In this document: one piece after another, positions 17,742-26,614 of the stretch
Position numbering within the stretch: the first letter of the stretch is position 1
Layout of the letters: every line of letters starts with the position of its first letter
NCBI GenBank assembly: GCA_013298715.1
Contig: JAAFIQ010000022.1
Span: 1-53,371 of the forward strand
Source: Bacteroidota bacterium
Lineage (GTDB): Bacteria; Bacteroidota; Bacteroidia; B-17B0; Aurantibacillaceae
DNA: 53,371 bases
Reading direction: 5' to 3'
The notes under the pieces: generated by a model
Told to the model about the DNA's origin: nothing
The model's database searches: none
Seen by the model: only the letters and a program-made list of their open reading frames with translations
Made by a program: the position numbers and the translations under genes

Positions 17742-18479
17742 TTACAAACGTTGTTTTACAGCCTCAAATAAAATAATTCCGGTTGCTACACCTACATTTA
17801 ATGAGGCCGTGTTACCTGGCATAGGTATTTTTACTTGTAAGTCGCTACGCTTTAGGTATTCTCCGCTAATACCATTTTCTTCGCTACCCATAATTATGGC
17901 ACAAGGTTGTTTGTAATTAATATCGTAAAAAAGTTTATCCGTTTTTTCATGGCAACTAATAATTTGCAAGCCGCTTTCTTTCAAATAATCAATCGTGTTT
18001 TTCAAATTATCTTCACGACAAACTTTTATCTTATGTAAAGCTCCAGCGCTAGTTTTTATGGCATCTCCATTTATTTGTGCTGCACCCCGTGTAGGTATTA
18101 TAATAGCATCTACTCCTGCGCATTCTGCCGTTCGTGCAATAGCACCAAAATTTCTCACATCAGTTATTCTATCTAAAATTAAAACAAAAGGTATTTTCCC
18201 TTTTTCAAACGTTTGTTCTAAAACTTCTTCAATGTTATAATATGTAATTTCAGTTAAGTAAGCAATAACCCCTTGATGGTTTTTAGTGGTAATTCGCTTT
18301 AATTTTTCGGGCGGAACAAATTGCAAAGGCACACTTGTATCTTGCATTGCTTTGCGCAATTGATGAAATAATTCGTTCGACAATCCCTTTTGCAACAGTA
18401 TTTTTTCTATAGGTTTATTAGCTTCAATGGCCTCAATTACAGCTCGCGTTCCAAAAATTAAATTTTCATCTTCTATCAT
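17742..18479 (-). CDS. rlmB: 23S rRNA (guanosine-2'-O-)-methyltransferase RlmB (SpoU/TrmH family)
   Basis: Encodes 245 residues, the size of RlmB. The N-terminal substrate-binding domain begins with LIFGTRAVIEAIEANKPIEK; the SPOUT domain has the three family motifs LDRITDVRNFGAIARTAECAG, IIMGSEENGIS and IPMPGNTASLNVGVATGI, which form the trefoil knot that binds S-adenosylmethionine. RlmB methylates the ribose of a guanosine in the peptidyl-transferase loop of 23S rRNA. The gene is divergent from the exported protein at 18555 and is first in its operon. Confidence 0.93.
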   Translation of the reverse strand: MIEDENLIFGTRAVIEAIEANKPIEKILLQKGLSNELFHQLRKAMQDTSVPLQFVPPEKLKRITTKNHQGVIAYLTEITYYNIEEVLEQTFEKGKIPFVLILDRITDVRNFGAIARTAECAGVDAIIIPTRGAAQINGDAIKTSAGALHKIKVCREDNLKNTIDYLKESGLQIISCHEKTDKLFYDINYKQPCAIIMGSEENGISGEYLKRSDLQVKIPMPGNTASLNVGVATGIILFEAVKQRL

Positions 18480-18554
18480 ATTGCAAATTACAGCATTTTA
18501 TTCTATTCAAAAAATTTTGTAACCTTTTTCTTAAACTAAATTATACACGTTTGT

Positions 18555-19739
18555 ATGAAATATATTTATTTACTCCTTACAACTTTTTTCGCATCAATCA
18601 GCCCTTCCCAAAACTACTCTAAATTAGGCGTTGAGGACGATATTGAACTCGGCTTTTTAGAGCGCGATTTCGAAACTTATTTTAAAAGCATTAACCCTAA
18701 TAAACGGATTCGTAAAATAATAACAACAAACAGCCAAAACAAAAAAGACACCTTTGTTTTATTGCTAAGTCCAACTTCAAAGCTCATTTCTATAAAGGAC
18801 AAAAGGCGCTACTCTCCCTTGCCATTTGCTACGTTTGTGCATCGTGAGTTTGAATACAATAATATTAGCGAGCTTGTTGAATCTAGAAGCTTTACAAAAA
18901 AAGGAAGGTTAAATTACATGTACCTTTATGAATATTTTTCTCCAACCAAAAAAAAAGAAGTGAGGTTCTTTCAGAATAATAAACTTAAAAATAGAGAAGT
19001 TTTTAAATATAACACAGATAGTAGCTTAAAGTCTTATATTTTTTATTGTGGTAACCACAACCAGCAAAAGGCCAAGTATAGCTACGAATACGATTATTAC
19101 TCTAAACAAGAAATAAAACAAATTCGGTATTATAACTCAAAAAATAGTGTTAAACGTATTTGGAATTATGATTGCGACAAAAAAGGTAAAATTGAAGACA
19201 AAAAAGAAATGCAGGTTTGTAAAAATACTGGTACTGATATTAGAGGTTATAGCATAGAAACCATATTTAGCAGTAACATTAAAGGCAGTAAAAGTAAAAC
19301 AACAAGTACCTACTATATGTTTAATGGAAAAAAGATACAAGTGCGATTAGAAAAATTTGAATACAACCGTAACAAAGAATATAGAACATTAGATATACAT
19401 TTTGCAGATAGTTTAGAGCCATTTTATGAAATAACAAGATTTGAAAAGAACGGAAATATTTACTTAAAAGATCGGGTTGAATATTCCATGTTTAGTGCTT
19501 CAAAAAAAATAGTTAGCGCAAATCATTACAGTTTTTATTCTAGAAATAAACCCAAGTGGCAATCTAAATCAAATTTTAACAACAACGGATTTCTTGTTGA
19601 AAGAATAACACATCGAAAAAACAAACCCATTTCAAAAACTACCTTTACTCTTTATGGCGATAGTATTGTGAAAAAATCTGTTTATAACAAAAAAATGAAA
19701 CTAAAATCTGAAACTACCCCCAAAATAAACTATTACTAG
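18555..19739 (+). CDS. Exported protein of unknown function with YD-like strand repeats
   Basis: Encodes 394 residues. A signal peptide (MKYIYLLLTTFFASISPSQN) is followed by a Lys- and Tyr-rich sequence of short beta strands. Segments such as YYSKQEIKQIRYY, FNNNGFLVERITHRK and FEKNGNIYLKDRVEY resemble the strand-turn-strand units of RHS/YD or MORN-type repeats, but no clean repeat is visible. It is followed by the Nfu-type gene after 51 bases. I do not recognise a family. Confidence 0.7.
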   Translation: MKYIYLLLTTFFASISPSQNYSKLGVEDDIELGFLERDFETYFKSINPNKRIRKIITTNSQNKKDTFVLLLSPTSKLISIKDKRRYSPLPFATFVHREFEYNNISELVESRSFTKKGRLNYMYLYEYFSPTKKKEVRFFQNNKLKNREVFKYNTDSSLKSYIFYCGNHNQQKAKYSYEYDYYSKQEIKQIRYYNSKNSVKRIWNYDCDKKGKIEDKKEMQVCKNTGTDIRGYSIETIFSSNIKGSKSKTTSTYYMFNGKKIQVRLEKFEYNRNKEYRTLDIHFADSLEPFYEITRFEKNGNIYLKDRVEYSMFSASKKIVSANHYSFYSRNKPKWQSKSNFNNNGFLVERITHRKNKPISKTTFTLYGDSIVKKSVYNKKMKLKSETTPKINYY

Positions 19740-19790
19740 AGGTTTTGTTAATTGCTCCTTTACTCGTATCTTTACTGTAAAATTAGTAAG

Positions 19791-20027
19791 ATGGATGCAA
19801 TGTACCGTAGAATTGAAGAGGCTTTAGATACCATACGCCCTTACCTTGAGGCTGATGGTGGTAATGTAGATATTGTAGAACTTACCTCTGATAATGTTTT
19901 AAAATTAGAACTTACTGGGGCATGCAAAACCTGCAATATGAGCCACATGACTATGAAAGCAGGCATTGAAGAAACCATTAAGCGCGCAGTGCCCGAAATA
20001 AAAGAAATAATCTCAGTGAATCAATAA
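19791..20027 (+). CDS. NifU C-terminal-domain iron-sulfur scaffold protein (Nfu type)
   Basis: Encodes 78 residues from the ATG at 19791; an upstream TTG would add 13 residues that do not fit the family. The whole protein is one NifU-like C-terminal domain: IRPYLEADGGNVDIVEL, then the CxxC motif in LTGACKTCNMSHMTMKAGIEETIK. The two cysteines bind a [4Fe-4S] cluster shared between two subunits and pass it to target apoproteins. It is seven bases upstream of metF, so it starts a housekeeping operon. Confidence 0.92.
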   Translation: MDAMYRRIEEALDTIRPYLEADGGNVDIVELTSDNVLKLELTGACKTCNMSHMTMKAGIEETIKRAVPEIKEIISVNQ

Positions 20028-20033
20028 ATTTTT

Positions 20034-20987
20034 ATGAAGTTAACCAACATTCTATCCGAGTCTAAAAAAACACTCTTCTCAATTGAAATTTTACCCCCGC
20101 TTAAAGGAAAAAGCATACAAAGTATTTACGATGGAATTGATCCCTTAATGGAATTTAAACCAGCTTTTGTAGATGTTACCTACCACCGAGAAGAATACAT
20201 TTATAAAAAACGCGAAGGCGGTTATTTAGAAAAAGTAAGTATTCGCAAGCGCCCTGGCACTGTTGGTATTTGCGCAGCCATAATGAACAAATATGATGTT
20301 GAAGCAGTACCACACATTATTTGCGGCGGATTTACCAAAGAAGAAACAGAAAACGCACTAATAGATTTACAATTTTTAGGAATTGACAATGTACTTGCTT
20401 TGCGTGGCGATAGCATTAAAACAGAACCAGCATTTATACCCGAACCCAATGGCCATGCTTATGCGTTAGATTTGGTGCAACAGATTGATAGCATGAACAA
20501 AGGCAAATATATGGACGAAGAAATGAAAGAAGCGGCACCAACCGATTTTTGTATAGGCATTGCTGCTTATCCTGAAAAACATTTTGAAGCGCCCAACATG
20601 ATTAGCGATTTAAAGTATTTAAAAGCCAAAGTTGATGCTGGCGCTGGTTACATTGTAACCCAAATGTTTTTTGACAATAAAAAGTATTTTGACTTTGTTG
20701 ATTTATGCCGAAAAAACGGAATTAACGTACCAATTATTCCAGGCTTAAAAATATTAAGCGGTAAAAAACAATTAACTGCCTTGCCAAAAATTTTTCATAT
20801 AGATTTACCTCAACCATTTTACGAAGAATTAGAAAAATGCAAAGATGATAAACAAATAAAAGAAGTTGGAATTAAATGGTGTATTGAACAAAGTAAAGAA
20901 TTATTAAAAGCCAATGTGCCTTGTTTGCATTATTACACAATGGGAACAAGCGAAGCCACAAAGGCCGTTGCAAAAGAAGTATTTTAA
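20034..20987 (+). CDS. metF: Methylenetetrahydrofolate reductase
   Basis: Encodes 317 residues. The flavin-containing TIM-barrel signature is present: SIEILPP (with the catalytic Glu, E18), DVTYHRE, NVLALRGDS, and VTQMFFDN near 200. The enzyme reduces 5,10-methylene- to 5-methyl-tetrahydrofolate, the methyl donor for methionine synthesis. It is eight bases from the start of the phosphoglycerate mutase gene, and FolK and FolB are elsewhere in the window. Confidence 0.95.
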   Translation: MKLTNILSESKKTLFSIEILPPLKGKSIQSIYDGIDPLMEFKPAFVDVTYHREEYIYKKREGGYLEKVSIRKRPGTVGICAAIMNKYDVEAVPHIICGGFTKEETENALIDLQFLGIDNVLALRGDSIKTEPAFIPEPNGHAYALDLVQQIDSMNKGKYMDEEMKEAAPTDFCIGIAAYPEKHFEAPNMISDLKYLKAKVDAGAGYIVTQMFFDNKKYFDFVDLCRKNGINVPIIPGLKILSGKKQLTALPKIFHIDLPQPFYEELEKCKDDKQIKEVGIKWCIEQSKELLKANVPCLHYYTMGTSEATKAVAKEVF

Positions 20988-20995
20988 AAATTAAA

Positions 20996-21601
20996 ATGAC
21001 ACAATTAGTTATATTCCGCCACGGACAAAGTGTTTGGAACCTTGAAAATAAATTTACAGGATGGGTAGATGTTGCTCTTACCGAAAAAGGTATTCAAGAA
21101 GCAAAAAATGCAGGACAAAAAATTAAAGGCTATAAATTCGATTTTGCTTACGCCTCTGATTTACAACGCGCCCAAAACACATTAAAATTAGCTTTAGAAA
21201 GCGCAGAGCATCCTGCAATTACGCCAATATACAACAAAGCCTTAAACGAGCGTATGTACGGCGATTTACAAGGCTTGGATAAAACTGAAACAGCAAAAAA
21301 GTTTGGCGAAGATCAAGTAAAAATCTGGAGAAGAAGTTACGATATTGCACCTCCCAATGGCGAAAGTCTTAAAGATACTGCTGATCGTGTAATTCCTTAT
21401 TTTGAATCTGAAATTTTACCAAAATTAAAATCAGGAAAAAATGTGGTGATTGCCGCACATGGCAATAGTTTAAGAGCATTAATAATGTACTTAGAGAGAA
21501 TGACGCCTGAACAAATTCTTGAATTTGAAATTGGTACCGCGCAGCCACGTTTGTACGAATTAGATGAAAATTTAAAAGTTCTCTCAGCAAAAAATTTATA
21601 A
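20996..21601 (+). CDS. gpmA: 2,3-bisphosphoglycerate-dependent phosphoglycerate mutase
   Basis: Encodes 201 residues from the ATG at 20996; the frame is open upstream within metF, but this start gives the classic N-terminus MTQLVIFRHGQSVWN. The phosphohistidine is H9 (RHGQS), the acid/base is E85 (ALNERMYGDLQG) and the second His is H155 (AAHGNSLRAL). It interconverts 3- and 2-phosphoglycerate in glycolysis. It is shorter than the ~250 residues of E. coli GpmA, lacking C-terminal and loop segments, a form seen in other bacteria. It is two bases upstream of the HAD gene. Confidence 0.9.
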   Translation: MTQLVIFRHGQSVWNLENKFTGWVDVALTEKGIQEAKNAGQKIKGYKFDFAYASDLQRAQNTLKLALESAEHPAITPIYNKALNERMYGDLQGLDKTETAKKFGEDQVKIWRRSYDIAPPNGESLKDTADRVIPYFESEILPKLKSGKNVVIAAHGNSLRALIMYLERMTPEQILEFEIGTAQPRLYELDENLKVLSAKNL

Positions 21602-21603
21602 AC

Positions 21604-22068
21604 ATGCAAGAATTTTTATCTGAAAATAGTAAAATAATAGCCGTTGATTTTGATGGAACGATTGTAGAACATAAATACCCAGCTATTGGAAGAGAAATGT
21701 TGTTTGCTTTTTCTACTTTAAAAGCATTAAAACAAAAAGGACATAAGTTAATATTATGGACTTACCGCGTAGGCCCTATGCTTGATGAAGCCGTTGAATA
21801 TTGTAAAGCTAACGGTGTGGAGTTTTACGCAGTAAACAAAAATTTTCCGGAAGAAAAAATTGAAGAAAACACACCACGCAAATTAAATGCAGATATTTTT
21901 ATTGACGATAGAAACGTTGGCGGTTTCCTTGGCTGGAGTGATGTTTGGCAAACCCTGCATCCCGAAAGTGGTGAATTTTTACATCAATTAAGAAACGCAG
22001 AGGCACACAATAATTATAATTCATCAAACGGAACTTCAATATTTAAAAAACTTTTCGGTAAAAAATGA
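21604..22068 (+). CDS. HAD-like phosphatase-type protein
   Basis: Encodes 154 residues. Motif I is AVDFDGTIV (DxDGT) near residue 14, with a conserved KLILWTYR segment as motif II and IFIDDRNVGG as motif IV. There is almost no cap domain, which places it with the compact HAD proteins common in Bacteroidota. Its substrate is unknown. The C-terminal ~30 residues (rich in Asn and Ser, ending FKKLFGKK) look unstructured. The stop overlaps the map start by 4 bases (ATGA). Confidence 0.82.
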   Translation: MQEFLSENSKIIAVDFDGTIVEHKYPAIGREMLFAFSTLKALKQKGHKLILWTYRVGPMLDEAVEYCKANGVEFYAVNKNFPEEKIEENTPRKLNADIFIDDRNVGGFLGWSDVWQTLHPESGEFLHQLRNAEAHNNYNSSNGTSIFKKLFGKK

Positions 22069-22865
22069 TTTATTTAAAAACACGCGAAGAAATAGAAATC
22101 ATGCGCGAATCGGCATTGTTGGTTTCTCGAACATTAGCAATGATTGCCCCTTTGGTGAGACCTGGTGTTACGCCATTGCACCTTGATAAACTAGCCGAAG
22201 AATTTATTCGCGATAATGGCGGAGTCCCAGCATTTAAAGGCTACAAAGGACATGGAAACGTTCCTAACTTTCCGGCAACATTATGTATTAGTATTAATGA
22301 AGCTGTGGTACATGGCATACCTACAAATAAACCTTTAAAAGAAGGAGATATCGCATCTATAGATTGTGGTGTGAAAAAAAACGGTTTTTATGGCGACCAC
22401 GCCTACACCTTTGCTGTTGGGCAAATTAAACCCGAGGTGCAAAAATTATTAGATGTTACTAAAGAATCTTTATACAAGGGAATTGAGCAAATGATTAGTG
22501 GCAATCGAATTGGTGATATTAGCGCTGCTATTCAAAAACATGCCGAAGCGCATGGTTATGGCATAGTGCGTGAATTAATTGGGCATGGTTTAGGTAAACA
22601 TTTGCACGAAGACCCTGAAGTACCAAATTATGGCAAGCCGGGCGATGGTCCAAAAATTAAAGAAGGAATGGTACTTGCCATTGAACCAATGATTAACATG
22701 GGTAAAAAAAATGTGAAATCGTTACCAGACGGTTGGACAATTGTTACACAAGACGGTTTACCAAGTGCTCATTTTGAACACGATGTGGCTGTGGTTGATG
22801 GCAAACCAGAAATATTAAGTAATTACGAACTCATTGAGCAAGCATTGGCTCTAGTAAACTTTTAA
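22065..22865 (+). CDS. map: Methionine aminopeptidase, type I
   Basis: Encodes 266 residues. The five metal ligands are present: D100 (SIDCGVKKNG), D111 (YGDHAY), H174 (IGHGLGKHLHED), E207 (AIEPMIN) and E238 (HFEHDVAV). The enzyme removes the initiator methionine from new proteins. There is no N-terminal zinc-finger extension, as in type Ia. It overlaps the HAD gene by 4 bases, and a short 86-base spacer precedes the next gene. Confidence 0.95.
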   Translation: MIYLKTREEIEIMRESALLVSRTLAMIAPLVRPGVTPLHLDKLAEEFIRDNGGVPAFKGYKGHGNVPNFPATLCISINEAVVHGIPTNKPLKEGDIASIDCGVKKNGFYGDHAYTFAVGQIKPEVQKLLDVTKESLYKGIEQMISGNRIGDISAAIQKHAEAHGYGIVRELIGHGLGKHLHEDPEVPNYGKPGDGPKIKEGMVLAIEPMINMGKKNVKSLPDGWTIVTQDGLPSAHFEHDVAVVDGKPEILSNYELIEQALALVNF

Positions 22866-22951
22866 AAACAAAGCCAATATCCGTATTAAGTAATATACCT
22901 ATAAATAAACTGCGCGAACTTGTAAAACTAAAACAAGATCGCAAATTAGGT

Positions 22952-24043
22952 GTGTTTAATAAAATTATGTTATGGCTCAATTATTTTGTAATTGTTGCTT
23001 TATTGTTAGGTATTGTTGCAAAATACATTTCTCCTGCTCTTGTTTGGTTAATTGCATTCTTTGGATTGGCTTTTCCTTTTGTGTTTATTTTAAATGCGCT
23101 TTTTATAATTTATTGGTTCATTCAGTTTAAAAGAACAATAATTTTTGGCGTATTTGCCGCAATTTTATCGCTTCCCAACACATATCTGTACCTACAATTC
23201 AGCAAGCCAAATAAAGGTTCAAAAAATTCTATCAAGGTTACTTCTTACAATTGCATGCTCTTTGATTTATATAATTGGAATAAAAATAAAGAAACACGCA
23301 ACAAGATTTTTTCTGATTTAAGTGATAATAGCCCAGATATACTGTGCCTACAGGAATTTTACACATCTGAAGAAAAAAACGATTTCAATAATATTGATAC
23401 GTTAAAGCACTTACTTAAAACAGATTACGTCCATACTGAATATACAACTACCCTGCGTAAATACGATCATTGGGGCATTGCCACTTTTAGTAAATATAAA
23501 ATTATTAATCAGGGTAAGCTAGTTTTTCATACCAAATCAAATAACTTATGCATTTTTACGGATGTAATTTTTAACTCCGATACTGTTAGAGTTTACAATA
23601 TACATTTACAATCTATTAGTTTTAGCAAAGATGATAATAAGTTTTTAGACGATGTTGTATCAAACAATGAGGCAAACGAAGAAATTGAACACGGCAAAAA
23701 TATTTTAAGACGATTAAAACGCGCCTTTGTAAAACGCAGTGCACAAGTTGATATGATTGCAGCACATATTAAAACATGTAAATATAAAATTATTTTGTGT
23801 GGCGATTTTAACGACACCGCTGCCTCCTATGCCTACCACGAATTAACACAAAATTTAAACGATGCCTTTGTTGAAAAAGGAAATGGATTTGGAAGAACCT
23901 ACGCTGGTAAGTGGCCGCAATTTAGAATTGATTACATACTTCACAGCAATACTTTCAAATGTACAAGTTACGAACGCATGAGCGAAACATTTACAGACCA
24001 TTACCCAATAACCGCTAATTTTGAATTAAAAAATAAATTATGA
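22952..24043 (+). CDS. Membrane-anchored endonuclease/exonuclease/phosphatase (EEP) family protein
   Basis: Encodes 363 residues from a GTG; an ATG at 22967 (MLWLNYFVIV) is also possible. Three N-terminal transmembrane helices (~5-85) precede an EEP domain with VTSYNCMLFD, LCLQEFY (metal-binding Glu), YNIHLQS, CGDFNDTA and FTDHYPI (catalytic His). The domain hydrolyses phosphodiesters or phosphoesters; membrane-bound Bacteroidota members have no firm substrate. The catalytic part probably faces the periplasm. Its stop overlaps the next start by 4 bases. Confidence 0.85.
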   Translation: MFNKIMLWLNYFVIVALLLGIVAKYISPALVWLIAFFGLAFPFVFILNALFIIYWFIQFKRTIIFGVFAAILSLPNTYLYLQFSKPNKGSKNSIKVTSYNCMLFDLYNWNKNKETRNKIFSDLSDNSPDILCLQEFYTSEEKNDFNNIDTLKHLLKTDYVHTEYTTTLRKYDHWGIATFSKYKIINQGKLVFHTKSNNLCIFTDVIFNSDTVRVYNIHLQSISFSKDDNKFLDDVVSNNEANEEIEHGKNILRRLKRAFVKRSAQVDMIAAHIKTCKYKIILCGDFNDTAASYAYHELTQNLNDAFVEKGNGFGRTYAGKWPQFRIDYILHSNTFKCTSYERMSETFTDHYPITANFELKNKL

Positions 24044-25197
24044 ATGTAGTTTTATTTGATAACCCTAACGATTGGAAAAACCTATTGCCACTTACTTTTA
24101 CGCGCCCTATAAGTGAAGTAAGAATCGGGATTTTAACTATTAAAGAAAAATGGAACACCGTTTTACAAACTTCTTGCTCACAATTATCTCAACCATATTT
24201 GCAAGAAAAGTTTCCTTTTGTAAACCACAACGAAACTCTTTTCATTAATGCAACACTACTGCCAACAGAAGGTGTTATCGATAAAATAAAAAATCTTTCT
24301 TTAAATCAAGGTTTAGTTAGTAACTCTGAACTACTAGCTTTTAAAGGAAATCTAGACGACTTTAATAATAAAAATTATTCTAAAATAGAACTAAGCGAAA
24401 AAATAGTTTTACTTAAAAATGTTTGGGAAATTTTTCAAAAAAATGGCGATGCAATTAAAAATGATTTTGAATTGCTTACCAAAAATAAAACATCTGCTCC
24501 TTTGGGTGAAGCTGTAACAGTTATTGGAGACAAATCACACGTATTTTTAGAAAAAGGTGCAAAAGTAAACGCCTCTATTTTAAACACCACCTCTGGACCA
24601 ATTTATTTAGGCGCTGATTCAGAAATTATGGAAGGCTCTGTAGTACGCGGTCCGTTTGCTTTAGGTGAACATAGCGCTTTAAAATTAAGTACAAAAATCT
24701 ACGGCCCCACAACAATTGGGCCTCACAGCAAAGTTGGTGGCGAGGTAAACAATTCAGTAATTTTTGGGTTTAGTAACAAAGCACATGATGGTTTTTTAGG
24801 CAATAGTGTAATTGGCGAATGGTGTAACTTAGGCGCAGATACCAATAATAGTAACCTAAAAAATAATTATGGAAATGTGAAATTGTTTAACTACTTGCTC
24901 AACAAATCAGTAGATAGTGGTTTACAATTTTGTGGTTTAATTATGGGCGATTATAGTAAATCAGGAATCAATACAATGTTTAACACAGGCACAGTTGTTG
25001 GGGTTGGAGGAAATATTTACGGCGGAGGTTTTCCACCAACACACATACCTAGCTTTAGTTGGGGGGGGGCTCAAGGTTTTGAAGAATACAAACTCGATAA
25101 ATTATTCGAAACATCCGAAAAAGTTTTTGAAAGAAGAGGCTTGGTATTTGGCGAAAAAGAAAAAAATATTTTAAAATACATTGCATCTAATACCTAA
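24040..25197 (+). CDS. Alternative GlmU-family sugar-1-phosphate acetyl/uridylyltransferase
   Basis: Encodes 385 residues that match the Bacteroidota family of alternative GlmU proteins, proposed to make UDP-N-acetylglucosamine from glucosamine-1-phosphate: MNVVLFDNPNDWKNLLPLTF and TRPISEVRIG form an N-terminal nucleotidyltransferase-like half, and a left-handed beta-helix with hexapeptide repeats (e.g. LGADSEIMEGSVVRGPFALG, GEWCNLGADTNNSNLKNNYG) forms the second half. UDP-GlcNAc feeds peptidoglycan and surface glycans. The codons for W341-G342-G343-A344 contain nine consecutive G residues (25061-25069), exceptional in this AT-rich sequence. It overlaps the EEP gene by 4 bases. Confidence 0.82.
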   Translation: MNVVLFDNPNDWKNLLPLTFTRPISEVRIGILTIKEKWNTVLQTSCSQLSQPYLQEKFPFVNHNETLFINATLLPTEGVIDKIKNLSLNQGLVSNSELLAFKGNLDDFNNKNYSKIELSEKIVLLKNVWEIFQKNGDAIKNDFELLTKNKTSAPLGEAVTVIGDKSHVFLEKGAKVNASILNTTSGPIYLGADSEIMEGSVVRGPFALGEHSALKLSTKIYGPTTIGPHSKVGGEVNNSVIFGFSNKAHDGFLGNSVIGEWCNLGADTNNSNLKNNYGNVKLFNYLLNKSVDSGLQFCGLIMGDYSKSGINTMFNTGTVVGVGGNIYGGGFPPTHIPSFSWGGAQGFEEYKLDKLFETSEKVFERRGLVFGEKEKNILKYIASNT

Positions 25198-25233
25198 TAA
25201 ATTGTAAAAGCTAAATGAAAAAATTAAAATAAA

Positions 25234-25872
25234 ATGAAAAATAAAAAATGGCTCCTACTACTTATTATTGCATTACCATCTACCTTTTGGGTAATACTAG
25301 AATCGAGTACAATTAATTCAAAAAAACTACCACACTATGGTCCTAAAACCGCTGTTAGCAAAGGCGATACCACTTACTACTCTGTTAAAACCGCATTACT
25401 AAATGGTGATGAAGAAATAACAACAACTAAAAATCCTATAGTTGCGCTCATGTTTGTAAAACAATCTTACATCAAAGATTCGTATCGCCTAGCGGGTTTG
25501 TACGAATACTTAACATACAAAAACGATAAAATAAAAGAAATTCCTGTTTTTTTGGTTGTTGAAAAAGAAAATGAAAGTTTGCCAACAAAAGATTCATTGA
25601 AAGTATACAGCAAATTTAATAACGTAAAATTTTACGATTGTCCGGTACAAAAATTTGATAGTATAAACCGAACTTTTTTTAAAGAAAAACCAATTTACAT
25701 CGATTACAGTTTTTTTGTATTACTTGATGAGAACCGCCACGTGCGCGGTTATTACGATGCACGCTACGCAGCAGAAATAAAACGCTTAATTGATGAGTAC
25801 CGCCATTTACGATTAAAAGAAGCCAAAAAACAGATAATTAAAGACAATCAAATTAATAAAAAGCAAAGCTAA
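25234..25872 (+). CDS. SCO1/SenC-like membrane-anchored protein lacking copper ligands
   Basis: Encodes 212 residues with one N-terminal membrane segment (WLLLLIIALPSTFWVILES). The LPHYGP motif right after it and the late segment FVLLDENRHVRGYYDARYAAEIKRLI are typical of Bacteroidota SCO copper chaperones for cytochrome oxidase. The CxxxC that binds copper is replaced (LMFVKQSYIKDSY, ~73-84) and the conserved ligand His is Tyr 158 (YIDYSFF). It is therefore a thioredoxin-fold relative that cannot work as a normal copper donor. The last ~30 residues are a Lys-rich helix. It ends the plus-strand operon. Confidence 0.7.
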   Translation: MKNKKWLLLLIIALPSTFWVILESSTINSKKLPHYGPKTAVSKGDTTYYSVKTALLNGDEEITTTKNPIVALMFVKQSYIKDSYRLAGLYEYLTYKNDKIKEIPVFLVVEKENESLPTKDSLKVYSKFNNVKFYDCPVQKFDSINRTFFKEKPIYIDYSFFVLLDENRHVRGYYDARYAAEIKRLIDEYRHLRLKEAKKQIIKDNQINKKQS

Positions 25873-26004
25873 CTTGGTATAAATGGCATATTTGGACTAA
25901 TCGTTAACAACGATTGGTGCAAGATAGAAAGGCTTTGATGGAGGTAAGATCTTAATATGAGCGGCAACCTTTCTTTGTCTCACGAGGATCGCGTGCTGTT
26001 AGTG

Positions 26005-26598
26005 TCAGTTTTTATTTTTCCAAGTATAGTTGTTGCCACGAGTCAAAAGATTTTGTTTAATAATTTTGGATGTCCAATTACCTTTATTAAATACAAAAAC
26101 TTTTTCTATAGTAATTAAACTATCAAAATGATGAAATGTTTCAGAAATGCTAACTGTGTCATTGCTTATTAGATATCCGTCTATTTTCAAAATCACTTTG
26201 TTTTTTAAATAATTATCATATTCTTTCCAACTGGTTTGAAGATCAACGAATTCTTTGGTTGTCATCAAATCTTCTTCATTATCAGAATTTTTTATTCCTG
26301 TTATGATAATTGGCTTAACAATTTTGCTTTTAATCTCTTGCAAATATATTACTGAATCTGTTTTTGGCTTGTAGTTCAATTCTAAAATTTCCTTAGGCGG
26401 AGAAGTTCCGCATAGAAAAAAAGGTGAAGCGTCCAAGATTAAAGTGTCAAATTTATCAAACGGAACTTTGATATCCTTGGCAATTTGAGTCTCTAGATCA
26501 TGTCGATTTAGAATGTTGTCAACTGAAATTGATTTTGTACAACTCTGTGAAGAAATGAATGTTAATATTAAAAGAAATATTTTTCTAAATGTCGGCAT
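26005..26598 (-). CDS. Predicted lipoprotein of unknown function
   Basis: Encodes 197 residues. The N-terminus MPTFRKIFLLILTFISSQSC-TKS is a signal sequence ending at a Cys, probably lipidated in view of the loose Bacteroidota lipobox. The mature part is a small alpha/beta domain with ILKIDGYLISNDTVSISE and no familiar motif. It is 16 bases downstream of the sprF-like gene on the same strand and may be its last operon member, so a link with the adhesin system is possible but unproven. Confidence 0.65.
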   Translation of the reverse strand: MPTFRKIFLLILTFISSQSCTKSISVDNILNRHDLETQIAKDIKVPFDKFDTLILDASPFFLCGTSPPKEILELNYKPKTDSVIYLQEIKSKIVKPIIITGIKNSDNEEDLMTTKEFVDLQTSWKEYDNYLKNKVILKIDGYLISNDTVSISETFHHFDSLITIEKVFVFNKGNWTSKIIKQNLLTRGNNYTWKNKN

Positions 26599-26614
26599 TT
26601 AAAATTACCACCAA

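Noticed and set aside
22866-22951. In-frame open extension upstream of the EEP gene
   Set aside because: It has no ATG, GTG or TTG in frame and the family N-terminus fits the GTG at 22952; an open run of ~90 bases can occur by chance.
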